The notes under the pieces were generated by a model. That model saw only the letters and a program-made list of their open reading frames with translations, had not been told where the DNA came from and made no database searches. The position numbers and the translations under genes were made by a program. A DNA stretch of 64,000 bases from Synergistaceae bacterium (GTDB lineage Bacteria; Synergistota; Synergistia; Synergistales; Aminobacteriaceae): the NCBI GenBank assembly GCA_017405525.1, contig JAFRAH010000034.1, positions 1 through 64,000 on the forward strand, in the 5' to 3' direction. Below, one piece after another: positions 55,890 through 64,000 of this stretch; the stretch's first letter is position 1, and each line of letters begins with the position of its first letter.

Positions 55890-57116
55890 ATGTCAAAGCG
55901 AATACTCCACACGTCAGACTGGCACACCGGCAGAAAGCTCAAGGAGCACGACCGTCTTGAGGAGTTCAGGAAATTCTTTGCGTGGCTTGAGGATGTTATA
56001 GCCCGCGAAAATATTGATGCCCTCATTGTGTCGGGGGACATATTCGACACAACAGCACCCTCACCAAAAGCTCAGGAGCTCTACTATTCGTTCTTGGGCA
56101 CGACCTCATGCCGCAACACAGTAATTATTTCGGGCAACCACGATTCACCTTCACTGATTGACGCACCGGCAGAGATCATGAAGCTGTGCAAGACCCACGT
56201 CATCGGCCGGGCATATGATGACTCCTCAAAGGAAGCAATCATACTCTATGACCCTGACGGACAGCCTGAGTTCATCGTCTGTGCAGTGCCCTACCTACGA
56301 GACAGGGACATACGCAGGGCATCACCTGACGACGACCCGGAAAGCATTGAACGTTCCATGAAGGACGGGATCATGAAGCACTATTCCGGGGCAATCGGGC
56401 GTGCTCTCGAAATCAGGGGTGATAGTGATGTCCCGGTTATAGCGATGGGTCATCTCTTCCTTGAGGCCGGAAGGACACTCGAAGATGAGGGGGTGAGGTC
56501 GCTCTATGTCGGGACGGCAGTAAAGGTAGGCACTGACATTTTCCCGGAGGATGTGGCTTATACCGCGCTGGGTCATCTCCATTCACCGCAGGAAGTAGGA
56601 CGGGAGAACATACGTTACAGCGGCTCACCTGTCGCTATGACCTTCGGGGAAGCGTCAGGCCCGGCAAAAACAGTAAGCATTGTCGAGTTCGAGGGGAGGA
56701 ATTTTTCGGGCGTTAAGGAAATTCCTGTTCCTGTTTTCCAGAGACTGGAGAGGGTTTCGGGCGGAAGTGTCCAGGAAATCGGCAGGAAGATTGAAGCACT
56801 GGGAAGCGAGAACGTATCAATATGGCTTGAGGTTACCTACACCGGCAGCGAGGCAATCGGGGACATTCAGGGAAGCCTTGAGGACTATGTGAGGGATTAC
56901 CCCCTTCTTGAGATTCTCAGTGTCAGGGACGAGGGAAGCTATAAGGACATCACAGAAGACCTTGAAGGTTTCACAGGCAAGACACTCGATGACATTACGC
57001 CCGAAAGAATGTTTGAGCGTCTCATTGAAGGCAGGGACTATTCAGAGGAACAGCGCGAGACCTTCAAGGCAATGTACAGAGAGATACTTCACAAGATAGC
57101 AGCAGGGGAGAACTAG
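55890..57116 (+). CDS. sbcD: DNA exonuclease subunit SbcD (Mre11-like)
   Basis: 408 residues. Calcineurin-like metallophosphatase with the full motif set: HTSDWHTGR, VSGDIFDT, SGNHDSPS, MGHLFL and ALGHLHSPQ. With SbcC it processes DNA hairpins and blocked ends. ATG 55890 begins the conserved MSKRILHTSDWH; a GTG five codons upstream is the alternative. Neither has a strong ribosome-binding site. sbcC follows after four bases. Confidence 0.93.
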   Translation: MSKRILHTSDWHTGRKLKEHDRLEEFRKFFAWLEDVIARENIDALIVSGDIFDTTAPSPKAQELYYSFLGTTSCRNTVIISGNHDSPSLIDAPAEIMKLCKTHVIGRAYDDSSKEAIILYDPDGQPEFIVCAVPYLRDRDIRRASPDDDPESIERSMKDGIMKHYSGAIGRALEIRGDSDVPVIAMGHLFLEAGRTLEDEGVRSLYVGTAVKVGTDIFPEDVAYTALGHLHSPQEVGRENIRYSGSPVAMTFGEASGPAKTVSIVEFEGRNFSGVKEIPVPVFQRLERVSGGSVQEIGRKIEALGSENVSIWLEVTYTGSEAIGDIQGSLEDYVRDYPLLEILSVRDEGSYKDITEDLEGFTGKTLDDITPERMFERLIEGRDYSEEQRETFKAMYREILHKIAAGEN

Positions 57117-57119
57117 AAC

Positions 57120-59843
57120 ATGAAGATACTTGACATAAGGCTAAAGAACCTGAACTCATTACGCGGGACGTGGCACATTGACCTTGACGACAAGGCCTAT
57201 TCGTCGGACGGGATATTTGCCGTTACGGGCCCGACAGGTGCGGGAAAGACTACGATATTTGACGCTGTATGTCTTGCACTCTACTCACAGACTCCGAGAC
57301 TTGGCAGGGTTGGCGGCCAGTCGAACGAGATAATGTCCCGGCGAACGTCTGAGTGTTTCGCCAAGGTCATCTTTGAGGCTGACGGGAAGAAGTACCTCTG
57401 TGAGTGGGAGCAGCACCGCGCAAAAGGGAAGTTCCAGCCCGCAAAGCACACCATCACCTACGCCGATACAGGGCAGGCTCTGGAAGCTCAGGACGACCAG
57501 AAGCAGGCAGTCCCGGCAATAGTGGCAGGGATTACGGGGATGAACTTCGCCGAGTTCAAGCAGTCAGTGATGCTCGAACAGGGAGGGTTTGACGCATTCC
57601 TGAAGTCCGGGAAGAATGAGCGTGCCTCAGTCCTGGAGCTCATCACTGGGACGGGGATTTACGGCGAGATTTCCCGGAGGGTCTTCCAGCGGAGCAAGGA
57701 CGAAACCGCCGCACTTGACGCGAAACGCAGGGAGCTCAACGAGGCAGAAACCAGCAATGACGGAAGGACAGAAGAGGCAGTGCAGGGGGAGATCTCACGA
57801 GTTCAGGGGGAAATCTCACGGCTTGAGGAGGAACGCAAGGCATCCGAGGCATTCAGGGCATGGCACAGGGACATCAGGAAGCTCACTCAGGACCTGGAGC
57901 AGAATACGGCGGCCATGTCGAACCATGAGAGGCGTTGCGAGAATTTCGAGGGCGACAGAAAGAGGCTTGAAGCATCCGAACGTTCGGCAGTTATTGAGGG
58001 CGATTATGTCCGTCTTGACGAGAGGAGGACATCACTCACAAAGGCACGCGGCGAATTTGATGCACTCTTCGCGAAAACCGCAAAGGATGAGGCGGAACTA
58101 CTGCGGCTCTCCAACGCTATACCTTCACTTGCCGAGGAGCTCTCACGGCTCAAGGGCAATGCCGACGAATCACCTGATGCAATGGTCGCAAGGATTAAGG
58201 CGGCTGTTGATGATTTCGACCGGCAGGCTCAGGACGTTGACGAGACCGAGAAGGCACGGGTACGTTCGGAACGTGAGCACCAGAGGGCAAAGGCTGAGAC
58301 TTCACGCATAGTGTCGGAAGGGAAAATGTCCAGCGCAAGGAAGGAAAAGGCTGAAGACGATTACCGCCGTATATTCGACCAAATAATGAGCATGAGGGCA
58401 AGGACAGCAGAGGCAGTTCTTGAGCAGGAACGTTCACGCCTCATTGACGGCCAGCCCTGCCCATTGTGCGGATCACTTGAGCACCCCGGAATAACCCATC
58501 ATGACACTGAAGGTGAGAATGCTGATGAGCTTTTCCGCGAGACTGAGAAGATGGAAGCCGCCCTCAAGAAAGCACAGGACGCACTGAAGGCCGCTGAGAC
58601 AAAGCTGGAGGCTGACAGGGAGAGATACCGTGTAGCATATGCCGCAGAGGTTTCGGCATCACAGGAATGTTCAAGGCTCCGTGATGAGGTTGCCGACAAA
58701 CGAGAGAAGCTGGGGCTATTCAGGGTTGCACTGAACGAGGCAGTGAAGCCCTTGGGGATTTCCGGGGACATAAGGACGGTCGACATAATGAAGCTGGCCT
58801 ATGAATGGCTCGTAGGAGTAAGAAGCCTTGAGGAGAGCATACGTTCAAACGAGAGGACAAAGAGCGTCCTTGAGGCTGGCATAATGGCGGAAAAAGAGAC
58901 GCTTGAACTCAGATGCAGGGAACTTGACACACTCACTGCAGAGCTTGACGGTCTTGAAGCATCGTTTAGCGAGGCTCTCAGGACTAACGGATTTTCTGGC
59001 GAGGAGGAATTTACGGCCTCACGCCTGAACCCCTCAAAGGCTGAGGAGCTCAGGGCACGAAAACGCGAGCTTGACGCACAGGGCAACATGTTACAGGGAG
59101 CAAGGGCTAGCATCATTGAGAGCCTTGACGCAAAGAAGGCCATGAACCTGACACAAGACAGCCCGGAGGAAGTCGAACGCCGCTATAATGAGCTTGAGGC
59201 ATCAATCAGGAGACTTCACGCGGAAGATGCATTGCTTGGTCAGGCAGTCAGGGACATCAAGGCACAGAAGGAGAAATCTGAACGTCTGAGGCAGGAATAC
59301 GAGGCACAGAAGGCAAAGGCAGAGGACTGGGCGGCACTGAATACCCTCATAGGCTCAGCGAAAGGGGACAAGTACCGAATCTTTGCGCAGAAAATAACTC
59401 TTGGCCTCGTCGTGAACAATGCCAACGAGTACTTGCGGCGAATGAACGGACGCTATACCCTCATGCTCACGCCCGGAAGTGATGAGCTCGAGCTCAGCGT
59501 GAAGGACAAAGAACAGCCCGGTGAAATCCGCCCTACCGATAATTTATCCGGCGGTGAAAGGTTCATCATCAGCTTGGCTCTTGCGTTGGGTCTCTCTCAG
59601 ATTTCGGGGAGCAGGGCAAAAGTTGACTCGCTGTTCCTTGATGAGGGGTTCGGCTCGCTCGATGAGGAGGCATTAAACGCGGCACTTGATGCACTTGGTG
59701 AGGTCAGGCGTGAAGGACGGATGATAGGCATAATCTCACACGTTCAGGGCATAAGCGACAGGATAGCCAAAAAAATCCGGGTAATCCCAAAAACTGAAGG
59801 CGTTAGTGTTCTTGAGGGGCCGGGCTGTTCGGGGAAATTGTAG
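57120..59843 (+). CDS. sbcC: DNA exonuclease subunit SbcC (Rad50-like)
   Basis: 907 residues of the SMC-like type: N-terminal Walker A GPTGAGKTTIFDAV, two long coiled coils flanking a zinc hook CPLCG near 447, then C-terminal signature LSGGERF and Walker B FLDEGFGSLDEE. It pairs with SbcD. It is shorter than E. coli SbcC (~1048), mainly in the coiled coils. It is coupled to sbcD by a three-base gap. Confidence 0.93.
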   Translation: MKILDIRLKNLNSLRGTWHIDLDDKAYSSDGIFAVTGPTGAGKTTIFDAVCLALYSQTPRLGRVGGQSNEIMSRRTSECFAKVIFEADGKKYLCEWEQHRAKGKFQPAKHTITYADTGQALEAQDDQKQAVPAIVAGITGMNFAEFKQSVMLEQGGFDAFLKSGKNERASVLELITGTGIYGEISRRVFQRSKDETAALDAKRRELNEAETSNDGRTEEAVQGEISRVQGEISRLEEERKASEAFRAWHRDIRKLTQDLEQNTAAMSNHERRCENFEGDRKRLEASERSAVIEGDYVRLDERRTSLTKARGEFDALFAKTAKDEAELLRLSNAIPSLAEELSRLKGNADESPDAMVARIKAAVDDFDRQAQDVDETEKARVRSEREHQRAKAETSRIVSEGKMSSARKEKAEDDYRRIFDQIMSMRARTAEAVLEQERSRLIDGQPCPLCGSLEHPGITHHDTEGENADELFRETEKMEAALKKAQDALKAAETKLEADRERYRVAYAAEVSASQECSRLRDEVADKREKLGLFRVALNEAVKPLGISGDIRTVDIMKLAYEWLVGVRSLEESIRSNERTKSVLEAGIMAEKETLELRCRELDTLTAELDGLEASFSEALRTNGFSGEEEFTASRLNPSKAEELRARKRELDAQGNMLQGARASIIESLDAKKAMNLTQDSPEEVERRYNELEASIRRLHAEDALLGQAVRDIKAQKEKSERLRQEYEAQKAKAEDWAALNTLIGSAKGDKYRIFAQKITLGLVVNNANEYLRRMNGRYTLMLTPGSDELELSVKDKEQPGEIRPTDNLSGGERFIISLALALGLSQISGSRAKVDSLFLDEGFGSLDEEALNAALDALGEVRREGRMIGIISHVQGISDRIAKKIRVIPKTEGVSVLEGPGCSGKL

Positions 59844-59845
59844 GC

Positions 59846-59851
59846 TATAAT
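59846..59851 (+). promoter_or_regulatory. Possible -10 element for the symporter gene
   Basis: TATAAT immediately after the sbcC stop, 40 bases before the start; no clear -35. Confidence 0.35.
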
Positions 59852-59890
59852 TATGTGAAAATTTCTGAAACAGTCAGGAGGATTTTATTC

Positions 59891-61141
59891 ATGGCAGAAA
59901 ACACAGGCATGAAAAAGCGCATCTCCCTTCTCTGGAAAATCTCAATAGGCTTCTTCCTGGGAATAATCTTCGGGTTCGCAATAGGCCCGGTAGTTCCATC
60001 GTCCCCGGTTCTGAGCGGCTACGTTATGCCGTTCATTGACCTCGTGGGAAAAATATTCCTCCGTCTCCTGATGATGCTCATTGTCCCGCTGGTCTTCGCT
60101 TCACTTGTTGCGGGTGCGGCTTCAGTCGGTGATGTCCGAAAGCTCGGCAGGATTGGCGTTAAGACCCTAGCACTCTACCTCATCACTACGGCGGTGGCAA
60201 TCGTGATAGGTCTTGCGTGCGGAAATCTCTTCCAGGCCGGGGCAGGCATGAACATTCCGGGAGACCTTCAGGCTTCGGCACGTGAGGCAAAACCGTTAGT
60301 TGATGTTATACTCGACATATTCCCGACCAACCCCATCGCGTCAATGGTCAATGCCAACATGCTACAGATTATCGTTTTCGCATTGTTCTTCGGAGTTGCG
60401 TGCATACTTGCTGGCGAGCGCGGCAAAAAGATCTCCGACTTCTTCGAGAATGTCGCCGAGGTCATGTACTCAGTTACTCACATGGTCATGGGCTTTGCTC
60501 CCTACGGTGTGTTCGCACTGATTGCTGTTACTGCGGCAAAATTCGGGTTCGCTATACTTGCACCGTTCGTGAAGGTCATTGCGGCGGTCTATATCGGCTG
60601 TATCATCCACGCTGTGATCGTCTATTCGGGAATGCTCGTAGTCTTCTGCCGTAGATCACCGATGTGGTACTTCAAGGGAGTACAGGAGGCGGCAATAACG
60701 GCGTTCGTTACGCGCTCAAGTTCGGGCACGCTCCCCGTAACACTCTCGAACGTCCGCGACAATCTCGGTGTGTCTGAAGGTGTGAGCTCGTTCGTTCTTC
60801 CGTTGGGAGCAACAATCAACATGGACGGTACAGCACTCTATCAGGGAGTTTGTGCGCTTTTCGTGGCTCAGGCGTTCAACATTCCCCTGACGCTTCAGAT
60901 GCAGATCGGAATAGTGGTTACTGCGACTCTGGCATCAGTCGGGACGGCAGGAGTTCCCGGCGCGGGGCTGATTATGCTCACACTGGTACTCACGAGCGTA
61001 GGGCTTCCCATTGAGGGCATCGCGTTAGTTGCGGGTATTGACGTGATCCTTGACGCTGCGAGGACGTGCCTCAACGTCATGGGTGATACTGCGGTCTGTG
61101 CTGTGGTCGCCTCAAGTGAGGGTGAAGAGCTGAACTCGTGA
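59891..61141 (+). CDS. DAACS-family dicarboxylate/amino acid:cation symporter
   Basis: 416 residues with the GltP/DctA-like fold of about eight helices and re-entrant loops: the serine-rich loop TRSSSGTLPV and, in the second half, ATINMDGTALYQGVCALF (Na+/substrate site) and the GVPGAGLIM loop. It imports glutamate, aspartate or C4-dicarboxylates with Na+ or H+. ATG 59891 is chosen, with AGGAGG 9 bases upstream. Single gene followed by a hairpin and the tRNA gene. Confidence 0.88.
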   Translation: MAENTGMKKRISLLWKISIGFFLGIIFGFAIGPVVPSSPVLSGYVMPFIDLVGKIFLRLLMMLIVPLVFASLVAGAASVGDVRKLGRIGVKTLALYLITTAVAIVIGLACGNLFQAGAGMNIPGDLQASAREAKPLVDVILDIFPTNPIASMVNANMLQIIVFALFFGVACILAGERGKKISDFFENVAEVMYSVTHMVMGFAPYGVFALIAVTAAKFGFAILAPFVKVIAAVYIGCIIHAVIVYSGMLVVFCRRSPMWYFKGVQEAAITAFVTRSSSGTLPVTLSNVRDNLGVSEGVSSFVLPLGATINMDGTALYQGVCALFVAQAFNIPLTLQMQIGIVVTATLASVGTAGVPGAGLIMLTLVLTSVGLPIEGIALVAGIDVILDAARTCLNVMGDTAVCAVVASSEGEELNS

Positions 61142-61159
61142 GCATCAAGTGATGGTTTG

Positions 61160-61186
61160 ACCCCGTAAGGGCTGATTTGACGGGGT
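61160..61186 (+). terminator. Hairpin after the symporter gene
   Basis: ACCCCGT and its exact complement ACGGGGT around a 13-base loop. The following T content is low, so it may be a weak terminator; its right arm overlaps the -35 of the tRNA promoter. Confidence 0.45.
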
Positions 61187-61205
61187 GATTTGAGCGTGGT
61201 AGAAT
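61177..61205 (+). promoter_or_regulatory. Promoter of tRNA-Pro
   Basis: TTGACG, 17-bp spacer, TAGAAT; the tRNA begins 15 bases after the -10. Confidence 0.7.
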
Positions 61206-61220
61206 GCGCAGTGTGATTCA

Positions 61221-61299
<79 letters not shown>

Positions 61300-61320
61300 A
61301 GATAACGAGAACGACAGAAT

Positions 61321-61359
61321 CGGGAGCATCCATCAAAAAATGTTCCCGGTTCTTTTTTT
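61321..61359 (+). terminator. Terminator after tRNA-Pro
   Basis: CGGGAGCAT, loop, ATGTTCCCG (one G-U pair) followed by GTTCTTTTTTT. Confidence 0.85.
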
Positions 61360-61377
61360 GTGCCTGTCATGGCCTGT

Positions 61378-61406
61378 TTGACAGAAAATTTTGACGGTGC
61401 TATATT
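61378..61406 (+). promoter_or_regulatory. Promoter of cstA
   Basis: Consensus TTGACA, 17-bp spacer, TATATT; the best -35 match in the window. Confidence 0.8.
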
Positions 61407-61445
61407 CACGCCTAATTTTTCACGCTGAAAGAAGGAATATTTTTC

Positions 61446-63128
61446 ATGAACGGATTGACGCTCGTCGGCATAGCGGCAGTAGTGCTTGTGCTGGCGTATT
61501 TGCTCTATGGCCGCTGGCTCGTGAAGACCTGGGGCATTGACCCCTCAGCTCAGACCCCGGCCTACAAGTACGAGGACGGACAAGATTACGTACCTGCCTC
61601 AAGGTTTACGGTGTTCTCCCATCAGTTCAACTCAATCACAGGTGCAGGCCCTGTAACTGGCCCGATTATTGCGGCAATGTTCGGGTGGCTTCCTGCGTTC
61701 CTGTGGCTTCTTGTCGGGGGCGTGTTCTTCGGGGCTGTCCAGGACTTCACGGCTCTCTATGCTTCCGTCAAGAACGAGGGCAAGTCTATGGGTCTCATCA
61801 TTGAGCGTTACATAGGCAAGACCGGGCGCAAGCTCTTCCTGATGTTCTGCTGGCTCTTCACGCTGTTAGTCATTGCGGCGTTCGCGGACATTCTTGCGGG
61901 AACGTTCAACGGCTTCACCAAAGACGGCGGGCAGAACGTCCCCGGTGCGGCGGCGGCTTCAATCTCAATGATATACATCTTTGCGGCAATGGTCTTCGGA
62001 ATCTTCATCAGGTTCATGAAGACAGGCGAGCTCCCCAAGTTCATAGTGGGGGTAATCCTCGTTGTTGCCATGCTCTGGGCAGGCATCGCCAACCCTCTCT
62101 ACTATGATGCTCAGACGTGGCGTTATGTCGTTTTCGCGTATTGCTTCATTGCTTCGGTTCTTCCCATGTGGCTCCTCAAGCACCCCCGCGATTACCTGAG
62201 CGTCTTTCTACTTCTGGGAATGATATTCGGCGGGGCAATAGGAATAATCATCGCCAACCCCGAAATACAGATGCCAATGTTCGCAGGCTGGACGGTCAAG
62301 AATCAGCCATTGTTCCCGATTTTGTTCATCACTATAGCTTGCGGGGCAGTCTCAGGTTTCCACAGCCTCGTATCATCCGGCACGTCGTCAAAGTCAATCG
62401 CCAATGAACGCGACATGCTCACTGTCGGCTACGGTGCAATGCTTGTAGAGACACTGCTCGGCGTTGTCTCACTGGTTATAGCTTGTTCGGCGGCTCAGGG
62501 CGGAGGACTTCCCACAGGTACACCGTTCCAGATTTTCGGGAATGCTGTAGGAGGCTTCTTCACGATGTTCGGGCTTCCTGCTCATATCTCGACGTGCGTA
62601 ATCATGATGTGCGTTTCGGCACTGGCCATGACCACAATTGACGCAGTAACGAGAATAGGCCGCATGTCATGGCAGGAACTTTTCGCGCCGTCTGAAGGTG
62701 AGACTAAGGGCTTCCTTGTGGGCATCATCACGAACAGTTATGTGGCCACAATCATAACGCTTGCCCTGGCGTATGCACTCTGCCTTGCGGGTTATGCGAG
62801 CATCTGGCCGTTGTTCGGGGCGGCTAACCAGCTCTTGAGTGCGTTGGTGCTTACGGCACTTGCGGTGTTCCTGAGAGTTACGGGGCGCAAGGGATGGATG
62901 CTCTACGTGCCGATGACGTTCATGTTCGTAGTTACTATGTCGGCTCTGGTAATTAGCGTCTACAACATAATCTTGAAGTTGGGTGCAGGCAGCTTCGTGT
63001 TCATGGTTGACGGGTTACAGCTCATTATCGCCCTGGCATTGATGACGCTGGCGATTCTGGTAGTCTCACACTGCTGGAAGGAACTATTCACCGCCAAAGT
63101 CCGGGACAACACAGCTACGGCACATTAA
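61446..63128 (+). CDS. cstA: CstA-family carbon starvation / peptide or pyruvate transporter
   Basis: 560 residues with about 15-16 membrane segments. N-terminal signature HQFNSITGAGPVTGPIIAAMFGWLPAFLW and the SSGTSSKSIANERD loop in the middle identify the CstA family. Members import peptides or pyruvate under starvation. It is shorter than E. coli CstA (701), being of the compact form. AAGGAA precedes the ATG, and strong promoter and terminator frame it as a single-gene unit. Confidence 0.9.
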   Translation: MNGLTLVGIAAVVLVLAYLLYGRWLVKTWGIDPSAQTPAYKYEDGQDYVPASRFTVFSHQFNSITGAGPVTGPIIAAMFGWLPAFLWLLVGGVFFGAVQDFTALYASVKNEGKSMGLIIERYIGKTGRKLFLMFCWLFTLLVIAAFADILAGTFNGFTKDGGQNVPGAAAASISMIYIFAAMVFGIFIRFMKTGELPKFIVGVILVVAMLWAGIANPLYYDAQTWRYVVFAYCFIASVLPMWLLKHPRDYLSVFLLLGMIFGGAIGIIIANPEIQMPMFAGWTVKNQPLFPILFITIACGAVSGFHSLVSSGTSSKSIANERDMLTVGYGAMLVETLLGVVSLVIACSAAQGGGLPTGTPFQIFGNAVGGFFTMFGLPAHISTCVIMMCVSALAMTTIDAVTRIGRMSWQELFAPSEGETKGFLVGIITNSYVATIITLALAYALCLAGYASIWPLFGAANQLLSALVLTALAVFLRVTGRKGWMLYVPMTFMFVVTMSALVISVYNIILKLGAGSFVFMVDGLQLIIALALMTLAILVVSHCWKELFTAKVRDNTATAH

Positions 63129-63144
63129 CCCAAGAAAATTATTG

Positions 63145-63175
63145 CCCTCTCAGTCAAACGGGAGGGTATTTTTTT
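63145..63175 (+). terminator. Terminator after cstA
   Basis: CCCTCTC, 8-base loop, GGGAGGG, then TATTTTTTT. It lies immediately before the next gene's start at 63182, whose only candidate ribosome-binding site (GGGAGGG) is within the hairpin. Confidence 0.8.
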
Positions 63176-63181
63176 GCCATC

Positions 63182-64000
63182 ATGAAGAGAATACTAATCA
63201 CAGGCTCAAACAGCTACACAGGCAGGGCACTCACTGAATACCTCTCAGCATGGCCGGACAAGTACGAGACCCGGACAATAAGCCTGCGGGGTGAAGGGTG
63301 GAAGTCCGAGAGCTTTTCACGTTTTGACGCGGTGATACACACTGCAGGGATTGCCCATGACTCGACTAAGTCAGCGGACAAGGAGCTATATTACCGTGTG
63401 AACTCAGAGCTTGCGTTTGAGACGGCAAAGAAGGCCATGAATGACGGCGTGGATCAATTTGTGTTCATGAGCTCGTCAATCGTCTACGGGAAATCTGCAC
63501 CCATAGGACGGGAGAAGGTCATTACCCGCGATACTCCCCTGAATCCTGAGAGCTTTTACGGGGACAGCAAGGTGAAGGCTGAAGGTATGGTTGCGCCACT
63601 CGATGACGGTGGAAAGTTCAGGGTGTGCATTCTGAGGTGCCCTATGATTTACGGGAGAAACTGCAGGGGGAATTACCCGGTGCTCTCGAAACTTGCACGG
63701 AGGCTTCCTGTTTTCCCGAAGGTGCACAATGCGCGGTCAATGCTCTACGTGAAGAATTTTGCGGAGTTCGTCAGGCTGATGGTCTCGAACAATGAGCGGG
63801 GGGTATTCTGGCCACAGAACGGGGAATATTCCTGCACGTCCGGGATGGTGAGGATGATTGCGGAGCTTCACGGCAGAAAGATATTGCTTCTTCCGGGCTG
63901 TGAACTTCCGCTGAAGTTGCTTGCGAACTTTTCCGGCCTCGTCAACAAGGCGTTCGGGTCTCTCGCGTATGACATGAGCCTTAGCAGTTACAGGGAGAAC
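63182..64000 (+). CDS. NAD-dependent epimerase/dehydratase, truncated by window end
   Basis: The open frame runs from ATG 63182 to the edge (273 codons). It begins MKRILITGSNSYTGRALTEY, an extended-SDR nucleotide-binding motif (TGxxxxxG), followed by HTAGIAHD, a catalytic SSIVYG segment and the Y-x3-K of SFYGDSKVKAE. It therefore acts on a nucleotide sugar (epimerase, dehydratase or reductase). The C-terminus and operon partners lie beyond the window. Confidence 0.85.
   Translation, partial: MKRILITGSNSYTGRALTEYLSAWPDKYETRTISLRGEGWKSESFSRFDAVIHTAGIAHDSTKSADKELYYRVNSELAFETAKKAMNDGVDQFVFMSSSIVYGKSAPIGREKVITRDTPLNPESFYGDSKVKAEGMVAPLDDGGKFRVCILRCPMIYGRNCRGNYPVLSKLARRLPVFPKVHNARSMLYVKNFAEFVRLMVSNNERGVFWPQNGEYSCTSGMVRMIAELHGRKILLLPGCELPLKLLANFSGLVNKAFGSLAYDMSLSSYREN

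Overview
The window looks like a contiguous chromosomal segment of an anaerobic, amino-acid- and organic-acid-using diderm bacterium. An LptC/LptD-like pair, a TolC and Sec-exported proteins show an outer membrane. TRAP and DAACS carboxylate/amino-acid carriers, a phosphotransbutyrylase and CstA fit a fermenter of amino acids and peptides, and much of the content resembles gut or rumen Synergistota. That assignment is my inference from gene content; no rRNA is present to confirm it. TTG start codons behind strong AGGAGG sites are frequent, as are extended -10 promoters (TGnTATAAT).

Left end (1-2.1 kb): a small RiPP locus with a radical SAM-SPASM enzyme, a Nif11-leader precursor whose core carries three CxC motifs, and a second precursor cut by the window edge behind a decayed copy of the enzyme gene's 3' end. 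Next (2.1-6.6 kb) is an iron(III)-type ABC importer whose fused permease carries an extra extracytoplasmic domain. 6.7-9.6 kb holds a translationally coupled pair of J-like/membrane/trypsin-fold proteases. 9.6-15 kb is a tricarboxylate module (MatC-type carrier, beta-propeller lactonase, Aquifex-type aconitase) facing a LysR regulator across a nearly symmetric divergent promoter.

15-30.7 kb is almost entirely minus strand. A TRAP operon has two ankyrin-repeat genes inserted between dctQ and dctM. It is preceded by a long tight gene run: M23/LysM peptidase, pyrG, two exported unknowns, another ankyrin gene, an LptC-like and an LptD-like gene, a class IV aminotransferase and phosphotransbutyrylase. 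30.7-39.4 kb holds small exported proteins, thrC-thrB, a PARG-like macrodomain gene beside a citG-like gene, a uxuB-like dehydrogenase, a small gene broken by a 16-bp tandem duplication, and an exported DUF362 protein with an ArsP-like permease.

39.4-46.1 kb pairs single-chain purL with a 1026-residue protein carrying Sm-like, cold-shock-like and HEPN (R-x4-H) signals; this is the strongest candidate for an undescribed RNA-acting system. 46.3-55.3 kb contains a PP2C phosphatase, a GT4 glycosyltransferase, a frameshifted brnT with a brnA-like partner, a GarR-type reductase, a tolC-PHP-macA-macB(ATPase) operon without an FtsX permease, and argG. The right end has sbcDC, a DAACS symporter, tRNA-Pro(CGG), cstA and a truncated epimerase gene. 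No rRNA, CRISPR array, integrase or transposase was seen.
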